The notes under the pieces: generated by a model
Told to the model about the DNA's origin: nothing
Seen by the model: the letters and a program-made list of their open reading frames with translations, nothing else
The model's database searches: none
Translations under genes and position numbers: made by a program
Source of the DNA: Clostridiales bacterium UBA4706
GTDB taxonomy: Bacteria > Bacillota > Clostridia > Oscillospirales > Oscillospiraceae
NCBI GenBank assembly: GCA_002404605.1
Contig: DHKA01000035.1
Coordinates: forward strand, 1 to 22,697
Direction of reading: 5' to 3'
DNA length: 22,697 nt
Shown: in pieces, positions 14,931 to 20,826 of the stretch
Numbering within the stretch: position 1 is the stretch's first letter
How the letters are laid out: every line of letters starts with the position of its first letter

Positions 14931-16316
14931 ATGCCGGAAGAAACCATGCGCATTGAACACGATTCCATGGGCGAAATCGCCGTTCCCGCCGACAAATACT
15001 GGGGCGCGCAGACCGAGCGCAGCCGCCGGAACTTCCCCGCCGGAGCGGGCCATGAAACAATGCCGGAGGAGATCCTCCGCGCCTTTGCCGTGCTGAAAAA
15101 GGCGGCGGCGGAGGCCAACCACGCGCTTGTGCCGCAGCGCATGACCGAAGAGAAGTGCGCCGCCATCTCGCGCGCGTGCGACGAGATCCTCGCCGGAGAG
15201 CTCGACGGCAATTTCCCGCTCGTCGTGTTCCAGACCGGCAGCGGCACGCAGTCGAACATGAACGTCAATGAGGTCGTGGCAAACCGCGGCAACGCCATTG
15301 CCGGAAAAAAACTGCTGCACCCGAACGACGATGTGAACATGTCGCAGTCCTCGAACGACACCTTCCCCACGGCCATGCACATCGCCGCCGTTATTGCCCT
15401 GGAGGAAAACCTTCTCCCGGCCTGTGAGCGCTTTGCGCAGACGCTCCGGCGGTTGGAAGCGGAAAACACGGATGTGCTGAAGGTCGGGCGGACGCATCTG
15501 CAGGATGCCGTGCCGCTTCGCTTCTCGCAGGAGATCTCCGGCTGGCGCGCGAGCGTCGAAACGGATATTGAGCTGCTGCGCGCCGCCGTGGAGCCGCTGC
15601 GCGCGCTCGCCCTCGGCGGTACCGCCGTCGGCACGGGGCTGAACGCCCCGGCAGGCTTCGACAGCCTTTCCGCCGAGCGCATCAGCGCACTGAGCGGCCA
15701 TAAATTCGTGACGGCGGAGAATAAGTTCCACGCGCTTACGTCCCGTTCGGAGCTCGCATTTGCCCACGGCGCGCTCAAAGCGCTCGCGTGCGACATGATG
15801 AAGATCGCCAACGACGTCCGCTGGCTCGCCTCCGGACCGCGCTGCGGGCTGGGCGAGATCTTTATCCCCGAAAACGAACCCGGCTCGTCCATTATGCCGG
15901 GCAAGGTCAACCCCACGCAGTGCGAGCAGGTCACGATGACGGCGGTGCAGGTCATGGGCAACGATACCGCCGTGGGCCTTGCCGCATCGCAGGGAAACTT
16001 TGAGCTGAATGTGTTTTTGCCGGTGTGCATTTATAACTTTTTGCAGTCCGCGCGCCTTCTCGCGGCGTCCATCGCGTCCTTTGACGAGCGGTGCGTTTCC
16101 GGCATCCGCGCAAACCGGGAAAAGATGGCGGAGAACATGGAGCGCTCGCTCATGCTCGTCACGGCGCTCACGCCGCACATCGGCTACGAGCGCGCCGCCG
16201 AGGTCGCAAAGCTCGCCCACTGTGAAGATCTCACGCTGCGCGAGAGCTGCCTCCGGCTCGGATACATGACGGCCGAAGCATTTGACGCCGCGTACCGCCC
16301 CGAAAAGATGGTCTGA
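14931..16316 (+). CDS. fumC: Class II fumarate hydratase
   Basis: 461 residues, normal for the iron-free class II enzyme. It interconverts fumarate and malate. Visible signatures are TGSGTQSNMNVNEV, SSNDTFPTAMH, the catalytic VGRTHLQDA and the family loop GSSIMPGKVNPTQ. The N-terminus (RIEHDSMGEIAVPADKYWGAQTERS) is typical of FumC and separates it from aspartase and argininosuccinate lyase. ATG 14931 is used with a modest AAAGAGAG site; ATG 14946 is a possible alternative. In an anaerobe it would serve a partial TCA branch or fumarate-linked metabolism. The next gene starts one base after its stop. Confidence 0.95.
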   Translation: MPEETMRIEHDSMGEIAVPADKYWGAQTERSRRNFPAGAGHETMPEEILRAFAVLKKAAAEANHALVPQRMTEEKCAAISRACDEILAGELDGNFPLVVFQTGSGTQSNMNVNEVVANRGNAIAGKKLLHPNDDVNMSQSSNDTFPTAMHIAAVIALEENLLPACERFAQTLRRLEAENTDVLKVGRTHLQDAVPLRFSQEISGWRASVETDIELLRAAVEPLRALALGGTAVGTGLNAPAGFDSLSAERISALSGHKFVTAENKFHALTSRSELAFAHGALKALACDMMKIANDVRWLASGPRCGLGEIFIPENEPGSSIMPGKVNPTQCEQVTMTAVQVMGNDTAVGLAASQGNFELNVFLPVCIYNFLQSARLLAASIASFDERCVSGIRANREKMAENMERSLMLVTALTPHIGYERAAEVAKLAHCEDLTLRESCLRLGYMTAEAFDAAYRPEKMV

Positions 16317-16317
16317 A

Positions 16318-17085
16318 ATGGATCGGAACAAACACGAAAAGCTCAAACGGCAGGCCACCGTCGCCGCGGTCGCCACGGTAGCGAGCGCGAGCGTCATGGC
16401 CGGCGGGATCCTGCCGGACGACGGCGTTTTCGATGATGGAGCGGAGGATCTCCCGACGCCCATCGTCGAGACCGTGCCGCTCCGCGGCGCGGGCGGCGAT
16501 GCGCCCGAAACGGAAGCCGCGGCTGAAAGCGAAGAGGAAAAAAAGAAGGCGCAGCGCGCGGCATCGTGGTTTGCCCGTCTCCCGTTCGGCGCGCGCGTGC
16601 TCGTCGCCGCCGGGATAGGGGGAGCGGCGTGGCTCACGGCGTCGGGGGCGAGCGCCCTGCTCGCCGCGGCACTGCCGACGGCAGCTGCCGCGGCGCTCGG
16701 CTGGGGACTTACGGTGCTCGCTCTTTCCGCCGGTCTCGCTGCCTTTGTCAAAGCGTTCTTCCCGGAGAAAAAGCTGCGGGATATCGTAAAAAGGAAAAAC
16801 CTCTGGTGGCTGCTCGGCGGTGCGGCGGCGCTCATCGCGCTCGATGAGGTGCTGCCGCTCGTCTGGGCGGGGTACTCGACCGCCGCGGGGATCGTGAAGC
16901 TCGCCGGCGGCGCGGCCATTCTCGGCGGTACGGTGACTGCCGCGGTGCGCGGGGAAAAGCGGCGCGAGCGCGAGACAGAGGAAGCCGAGATCGAAGCAAT
17001 GGAAGAGCCGAAACCGGAGACCATGGAGGAAGCCCGCCGCCGCGTTCTGCGCATGGCGGACGAAGCCGCAGAGCTTCGTTTCTGA
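16318..17085 (+). CDS. Membrane protein of unknown function
   Basis: 255 residues from ATG 16318, one base after the fumC stop. There is no clear ribosome site of its own, so coupled translation is likely. A basic start (MDRNKHEKLKRQ) leads into a first hydrophobic stretch (about residues 13-31). Then follow an acidic linker rich in Glu, Asp and Ala, and several very Ala-, Gly- and Leu-rich stretches (about residues 90-150 and 165-215) that could form four or more membrane segments. The C-terminus is charged and probably helical (RRERETEEAEIEAMEE). I recognise no family. The MITE begins 2 bases after its stop. Confidence 0.65.
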   Translation: MDRNKHEKLKRQATVAAVATVASASVMAGGILPDDGVFDDGAEDLPTPIVETVPLRGAGGDAPETEAAAESEEEKKKAQRAASWFARLPFGARVLVAAGIGGAAWLTASGASALLAAALPTAAAAALGWGLTVLALSAGLAAFVKAFFPEKKLRDIVKRKNLWWLLGGAAALIALDEVLPLVWAGYSTAAGIVKLAGGAAILGGTVTAAVRGEKRRERETEEAEIEAMEEPKPETMEEARRRVLRMADEAAELRF

Positions 17086-17086
17086 A

Positions 17087-17220
17087 AAAGGCTCCCTTGT
17101 GCAAAGGGAACTGTCGGCGGAGCCGACTGAAGGATTGTTCCTACCGACTTTCCGAAAATCTGACAACCCCTCCGTCAAAAACTGTGTTTTTGCCATCTCC
17201 TCTTACACAGGGGAGACTTT
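17087..17220. mobile_element. MITE-like element, 134 bases, non-coding
   Basis: The ends form imperfect terminal inverted repeats: 20 of 27 bases match between 17087-17113 and the complement of 17194-17220, both starting AAAG. Inside are perfect hairpins GTCGGC/GCCGAC (17113-17127) and CAAAAAC/GTTTTTG (17176-17192). There is no gene. The sequence looks like a dispersed repeat I associate with Oscillospirales genomes, but copy number cannot be tested here. No clear target duplication is visible. Confidence 0.72.
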
Positions 17221-17245
17221 AAACAGCGGAAGTCCGTTTTATAGT
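17218..17245 (+). promoter_or_regulatory. Possible promoter using the right end of the MITE
   Basis: TTTAAA (17218-17223) matches the -35 consensus at 4 of 6 positions. After 16 bases comes TATAGT (17240-17245). The -35 box spans the MITE boundary at 17220. Confidence 0.45.
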
Positions 17246-17261
17246 ACACTCTTCGCGGTAT

Positions 17262-17288
17262 CCTTATCTTGTAAACAAGGTAAGGAGG
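17262..17288 (+). promoter_or_regulatory. Hairpin overlapping the ribosome site of the 36-residue gene
   Basis: CCTTATCTTGT (17262-17272) pairs with ACAAGGTAAGG (17275-17285) through 11 positions with one U-G wobble; opening the innermost pair leaves a UAAA loop. The right arm covers the first four bases of the AAGGAGG site (17282-17288), so folding could reduce translation. Confidence 0.5.
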
Positions 17289-17296
17289 ACGGAAAC

Positions 17297-17407
17297 ATGC
17301 GCGGCTATTACACCCACGGCGGATATTACGGACTGGTGAGCGGGAAATACATGCTCTTTGCGAGCGAATCGGATTATTACGATTACATGAGCGGCGAGAA
17401 CGCATAA
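17297..17407 (+). CDS. Tyr- and Gly-rich small protein (36 residues)
   Basis: Begins MRGYYTHGGYYGLVSGKYML and continues FASESDYYDYMSGENA. Eight of 36 residues are Tyr. AAGGAGG lies 8 bases before the ATG, and a promoter-like pair is seen upstream. There is no signal peptide or membrane segment. The pattern YYTxxGYYGLVSGKYMLFASESDYYDY suggests a small beta-hairpin followed by an acidic helix. I have the impression that short proteins of this type recur in gut Firmicutes, but I know no function. The gene is too short for ordinary gene callers and lies directly behind the MITE. Confidence 0.68.
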   Translation: MRGYYTHGGYYGLVSGKYMLFASESDYYDYMSGENA

Positions 17408-17450
17408 GCGGTTTCCGCCGGGGCATACTCTCCGCAAGGAGGGAATGCAC

Positions 17451-17657
17451 ATGAACGAAAACCGATCCATAAAAACGGACTTTGACCGCGCTCTCGCGGA
17501 AAACGGCATTGCGCTCGAAAAGTTCGGCGCGCTCACCGAGCAGGAGCGCGAGAAGCTCCGCCAGAGAGCGGCGCGCGCTGCGGACTTCACCGCCATGCGC
17601 GAGATCGTCAGCGACTTTGTCGGCTGGCAGGAGGGCCACGGGCCGTATCAGCTATAA
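17451..17657 (+). CDS. Small helical protein of unknown function (68 residues)
   Basis: The ATG at 17451 is chosen over ATG 17445 because AAGGAGGG (17437-17443) lies 7 bases before the former and only 1 base before the latter. The protein (MNENRSIKTDFDRALAENGI...) is charged and mostly helical, with TEQEREKLRQRAARAADF as the central helix and a C-terminal VGWQEGHGPYQL. No membrane segment or Cys is present. It follows the 36-residue gene after 43 bases and probably shares its transcript. Family unknown. Confidence 0.68.
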   Translation: MNENRSIKTDFDRALAENGIALEKFGALTEQEREKLRQRAARAADFTAMREIVSDFVGWQEGHGPYQL

Positions 17658-17693
17658 AAAATCGGGGCAGCCATTCGGATGAATGGCTGCCCC
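17656..17693 (-). terminator. Terminator between convergent genes
   Basis: A perfect 13-base stem (17664-17676 with 17681-17693, loop GGAT). On the minus strand the hairpin is followed by GATTTTTT, a strong terminator for the symporter gene. On the plus strand ATTATCGT follows, so it may also stop the small-gene transcript, less efficiently. Confidence 0.88.
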
Positions 17694-17716
17694 ATTATCG
17701 TATGTAGCGCAGAGTG

Positions 17717-19144
17717 CTATTTCTTTTCCGCGCTTTTGCGCCGGAAGATCGACCGGCGGAAGAGGATCACATTGAAGATCACAAACAGCGCCGCGCATAC
17801 GCCGAGCACCATCCACGACTTCCCGACACTCTGCGGCGCCACGCCGACGAGCAGGAACATCGGCGCGCCGAAGAGGATCGCCCACGGCATGTGATAGACA
17901 AGATTATCGCTCGCCTGCGTTTCGAACTGCGGGTCGATCTCGCGCAGAAGGATGACGCCCGTGGACGCCGTGCCGGTCTGCATTCCGTAGAGCGAGAGGA
18001 ATGCCTCGTGCTCATACCACGGGAACACGCGCTTGCAGACGAACCGGAGATAAAAGTACGTACCGAAGGCCCCGACGATGCTGATGACCGTCAGCGGCAG
18101 GACGAACCGGTGGTCGCGGAAGGCGGAAAGATCGATCGCCGCGATGGACGCCACGACCATCAGATCGAACATGAAGCCCGCAATGCGGTTCTGCATAAAG
18201 TTGTTCGTATACTCGCGGTGCATGACGCCCTTTTTGCGAAGCGCCTTCATCACCGCCTTGATGAGCATGCCGAACACGCTGCTGAAAAGGAACTGGAAGC
18301 CCCAGATCATGCCCTGCACCGTTCCGGCGAGCCCGGCCGCGCCCGTCCCGGCGGGATCGAGCAGCGAATTGATGCCCTTCATAAAGAGATACGCGAGCGC
18401 GTAAGCAAGGAACACGAGCGCGAGCTGGATCGTGAACTTGTCCATCGATTCCGAGATCGGCACCTCATTGTCGCCGGTGAAGGTCGAGAGCGTTACGTTA
18501 TCCTTTGCATCCTCGCCGAGCCGTCCCTGGAAGATCCCCTTGCGGCGCAGCCAGTTCAGGTAAATGACGCCGCCGACGCTCGCGGACACAAAGCCCATCG
18601 CGGCCACGGCAAGGCCGAAGCTTGTGCCGTTTTCAAAGCCCCACTGCATCTCGTAGTTGTGGCCCCAGTTGTACGCCTGCCCCGGCCCCTGGCCGTAGCC
18701 CATCGGGAGGAGCAGACCGGAGGCATAGAAGCTGCGGATGGCGTAATAGAGCCCGATCGTCACGACAAGACCGAGCACCGCCTGCAACAGATATCCGTTC
18801 ACGACCGTGACGCCGGTGTCGAACGCGCCGGTGCGGGAACGGCCATCGGTTTTCTTCTCGGTATTGCGCAGCGCGAGCGCGGCAAAGCCGAGACCGAGAC
18901 CATGGTACGTGAGAATTTCCAGTGTGCCGGTGGAGAAGAGCGGGTGATGGAAGCCCCAGCGGGCAACGGCGTTGGCAAGAAGCAGAAGAAAGCCGCCGAG
19001 CACGGAGCTCGGGATCAGCGCCTTGCGGATAAAGGGGCAGACCCGGCGGAGAATGTTGGCCGCGATCATCGCCGCAAACAGCAGCGAGAGAGTCAGCACA
19101 AAGCTCCATACATCGGCGTCCCAGAGATTCATTCCGGTCGTCAT
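17717..19144 (-). CDS. GltS-like sodium:glutamate symporter family transporter
   Basis: 475-residue, highly hydrophobic protein with about ten or more membrane segments, longer than E. coli GltS (about 400). The C-terminal motif GMQTGTASTGVILLREIDP, followed by ETQASDNLVYHMP, resembles the conserved pore region of the glutamate:Na+ symporter (ESS) family. The N-terminal half carries a matching SSVLGGFLL element. Central insertions (for example residues about 200-240, with TFTGDNEVPISESMDK) account for the extra length. The start overlaps the stop of the MarR gene by 4 bases (ATGA). Substrate could be glutamate or another carboxylate; the family call is good, the substrate inferred. Confidence 0.8.
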   Translation of the reverse strand: MTTGMNLWDADVWSFVLTLSLLFAAMIAANILRRVCPFIRKALIPSSVLGGFLLLLANAVARWGFHHPLFSTGTLEILTYHGLGLGFAALALRNTEKKTDGRSRTGAFDTGVTVVNGYLLQAVLGLVVTIGLYYAIRSFYASGLLLPMGYGQGPGQAYNWGHNYEMQWGFENGTSFGLAVAAMGFVSASVGGVIYLNWLRRKGIFQGRLGEDAKDNVTLSTFTGDNEVPISESMDKFTIQLALVFLAYALAYLFMKGINSLLDPAGTGAAGLAGTVQGMIWGFQFLFSSVFGMLIKAVMKALRKKGVMHREYTNNFMQNRIAGFMFDLMVVASIAAIDLSAFRDHRFVLPLTVISIVGAFGTYFYLRFVCKRVFPWYEHEAFLSLYGMQTGTASTGVILLREIDPQFETQASDNLVYHMPWAILFGAPMFLLVGVAPQSVGKSWMVLGVCAALFVIFNVILFRRSIFRRKSAEKK

Positions 19145-19584
19145 GGACGGGTTTCCTCCCTCGTTTCGATGTGCCGGTTCAGACTGTGCAGGACCTTTTC
19201 AAAGGTCTTCAGCTCGTCTTCGGAATAGTCCTCCCGGAGCGCGTCCACAGCGTTGTCGATGAAGCGCGTGGAATTGCCGTAGTACTTGTAAAACCGCTCG
19301 CCGACTGTGACGCGACACTCGCGCTTGTCGTCCTCCGAGATCGTTTTGCAGACGTACCCTTTCGCCACGAGGTTGTTGACCTTGTAGGTAGCGTTCGGCT
19401 GGGATATGCCGAGCGTTTCGGCCAGCTGCGTGATCGTCGGGCTGCCGAGCAGATAGATCACGTCCACGGCATAGGCCTCCGTAGCGGAGAGCGAACCGGT
19501 CTTCTCCCGGATGCGCCCGAACATCGCCCGATAGGTCATCAGGCGCGACTTTTTATAAAGATCAAGGATCTCCTGCGAAAGCAT
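19141..19584 (-). CDS. MarR-family regulator of the symporter gene
   Basis: 147 residues. The winged helix runs from about residue 33 to 100: TATEAYAVDVIYLLG-like linker helix, ITQLAETLGISQPNATYKVNNLVAKGYV as the helix-turn-helix, and a wing with EDDKRECRVTV that replaces the usual DxRxx motif. Flanking helices would make the dimer interface. The ribosome site is a moderate GGGTGA. It is the first gene of a two-gene operon, overlapping the GltS-like gene, and probably controls it in response to a small ligand that may be the transported substrate. Self-regulation is inferred. Confidence 0.87.
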   Translation of the reverse strand: MLSQEILDLYKKSRLMTYRAMFGRIREKTGSLSATEAYAVDVIYLLGSPTITQLAETLGISQPNATYKVNNLVAKGYVCKTISEDDKRECRVTVGERFYKYYGNSTRFIDNAVDALREDYSEDELKTFEKVLHSLNRHIETREETRP

Positions 19585-19625
19585 ACTCTCACCCGCAAAT
19601 GTAATGTAAAGATTATATAAATTTA

Positions 19626-19654
19626 ATGATATATCTTTTTCCTTTGCATGTCAA
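19626..19654 (-). promoter_or_regulatory. Promoter of the MarR-symporter operon
   Basis: Minus strand: perfect TTGACA (19649-19654), 17 bases, then TATCAT (19626-19631, 5 of 6). The AT-rich stretch 19608-19636 around the -10 box contains partial inverted repeats (AAGATTATATA against TATATCTT) that could be the operator. Confidence 0.82.
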
Positions 19655-19678
19655 TTCCTTTCGCCGACGGAGACTTTC

Positions 19679-19694
19679 AAAAAGGCTGTCAGCC
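19679..19694 (-). terminator. Possible short terminator of the ArsR-AraC gene
   Basis: Minus strand GGCT-GAC-AGCC followed by TTTTT. The stem is only 4 pairs and the gene's own stop lies in it, so efficiency is doubtful. Confidence 0.35.
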
Positions 19695-20402
19695 CGGCGT
19701 GTGCGCGCGGCGGTATTCGCCGGGCGATACGCCGTAGCATTCGCGGAACGCCGAGGTGAACCGGCTCTGGCTCTCGTAGCCAACGCCGCGGGCGATCGCG
19801 CCGACATCGTCCTGCGTTTTGAGCAGCAGCGAGGCTGCCCGCTCCATGCGGTGCGCTTTCATGTGCGCGGCAAGAGACGTGCCGTACACCTTCTTGAAAA
19901 CCGCCTTGAGCGTCGTCGTATTTATCAGAAACTCGCGCGACAGCTCCTCGATCGTGAGCCGCTCGGAGAGGTGCTCTACCATATAGTCATGGACGTTTCG
20001 GATGATCTCCTCCTGCGACGCGCTCCGGTCCACGCTCTTTTCCGGGCAGGCGATCTCCATCACTTGCTCAACGATCTCGTGCAGCAGCTGCCCCTGCACG
20101 GTGTCGGGCGCGCGGTAATAGACCTCCTTGCCGTCGCGCCGGCTCTCAAGAAGCCCGTTCTCGGCGAGCGAGCGCAGATGATGCGATACGGCGGGGCTGG
20201 ACATGTCGAGCATCGCGGCAATGTTGATGACGCACTCCTCCCGGTGGCTGAGAAGCCAGAAAATGCGCACGCGTGTCGGATCGCCGAGCGAGCGGAACAG
20301 GTCCGATACGGCAGCGAAGCGTTCATCGTCGGCAAGGACGCGGCGCACCTCCTCTTCGTGCTGGTGAGCGCCGTGGTCGTGGGGCAGGGAAAACTCCGGC
20401 AT
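19689..20402 (-). CDS. ArsR-AraC fusion metalloregulator
   Basis: 237 residues. ATG 20402 has AAGGAG 7 bases before it; longer upstream extension would cross the promoter. A His-rich start (HDHGAHQH, residues 8-15) leads into an ArsR/SmtB winged helix (about 25-110: SLGDPTRVRIFWLLS, then SSPAVSHHLRSLAENGLL and the wing RRDGKEVYYRA). A second DNA-binding part, an AraC-type double helix-turn-helix (about 130-233), has LTIEELSREFLINTTTLKAVFKKVYG and VGYESQSRFTSAFRECYGVSPGEYRR. The ArsR metal motif ELCVCDL reads EECVINI, keeping only the first Cys (Cys57); Cys119 is another possible ligand. It is divergent from HMA and P1B ATPase genes, so a sensor of Zn, Cd or Pb is the best guess. Confidence 0.88.
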   Translation of the reverse strand: MPEFSLPHDHGAHQHEEEVRRVLADDERFAAVSDLFRSLGDPTRVRIFWLLSHREECVINIAAMLDMSSPAVSHHLRSLAENGLLESRRDGKEVYYRAPDTVQGQLLHEIVEQVMEIACPEKSVDRSASQEEIIRNVHDYMVEHLSERLTIEELSREFLINTTTLKAVFKKVYGTSLAAHMKAHRMERAASLLLKTQDDVGAIARGVGYESQSRFTSAFRECYGVSPGEYRRAHTPG

Positions 20403-20461
20403 GGCGGTTCTCCTTTTCGGAAATTTCGTTTGCCCGTTCGGAAGCAGAACGTCCAAACGGG

Positions 20462-20490
20462 TTGTTTTTTCGGAACGAAACCAGTATACT
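20462..20490 (+). promoter_or_regulatory. Promoter of the HMA-ATPase genes
   Basis: TTGTTT (20462-20467), 17 bases, TATACT (20485-20490). The -10 box is part of the palindrome AGTATACT and is shared with the opposing promoter. Confidence 0.68.
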
Positions 20491-20511
20491 GCACTTGTAA
20501 CGATTAAGCAA
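20483..20511 (-). promoter_or_regulatory. Promoter of the ArsR-AraC gene
   Basis: Minus strand TTGCTT (20506-20511), 17 bases, TATACT (20483-20488). It is the mirror image of the plus-strand promoter around the same -10 palindrome. Confidence 0.65.
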
Positions 20512-20525
20512 GTATTTAATTGTTT
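20506..20525. promoter_or_regulatory. Candidate ArsR-type operator
   Basis: A 20-base imperfect dyad in which 7 of 10 opposite pairs match (AAGCAA against TTGTTT at its ends). It covers the -35 box of the minus promoter and the early transcribed region of the plus promoter, so one bound dimer could block both. Confidence 0.45.
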
Positions 20526-20559
20526 GCGTTCGAGAACGACAGAAAGGGAGAAAACCACC

Positions 20560-20778
20560 ATGAAAAAGACCTACAAGATCGAAGTTGACTGCGCCAACTG
20601 CGCCAACCTGATGGAGGACGCCACCAAGAAGACCGAGGGCGTCGCGGACGCCGTCGTGAACTTTATGACGCAGAAGATGACCGTGGAGTTTGCCGAGGGC
20701 AGCGATCCCAAGACCGTTATGCAGAGCGTGCTGAAGGCCTGCAAGAAGGTCGAGCCCGACTGCGAGATCGAGCTTTGA
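20560..20778 (+). CDS. Free-standing heavy-metal-associated (HMA) domain protein
   Basis: 72 residues, one complete HMA domain of the beta-alpha-beta-beta-alpha-beta type. The metal loop is DCANCAN, with Cys at residues 11 and 14, a form common in the N-terminal domains of Zn/Cd/Pb ATPases. GGGAG lies upstream of the ATG at 20560. It may deliver metal to the ATPase encoded 48 bases downstream, which lacks this domain, or buffer metal in the cytoplasm. The metal is inferred from the ATPase class, not from this domain alone. Confidence 0.92.
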   Translation: MKKTYKIEVDCANCANLMEDATKKTEGVADAVVNFMTQKMTVEFAEGSDPKTVMQSVLKACKKVEPDCEIEL

Positions 20779-20826
20779 TCCTCACCGCATCCGGCGGCAC
20801 AGCTTTGAAACAGGAGGCGTAAAGCC

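Noticed and set aside
13788..17054. A 1088-codon open frame on the minus strand across the DegV, fumC and membrane-protein genes.
   Set aside because: It is a mirror of GC-rich coding DNA on the other strand. Its product is Arg/Ala/His-rich with no domain, while the plus-strand genes have clear family motifs.
20433..20470. A terminator-like hairpin CCCGTT/AACGGG followed by TTGTTTTTT on the plus strand.
   Set aside because: No plus-strand gene lies upstream; it falls in the leader of the minus-strand regulator gene, where the T run is on the wrong side. The T run is better read as the -35 region of the plus promoter.
20403..20561. N-terminal extension of the ArsR-AraC protein to 20561.
   Set aside because: It would read through the shared promoters, and the ATG at 20402 has a well-placed AAGGAG site.
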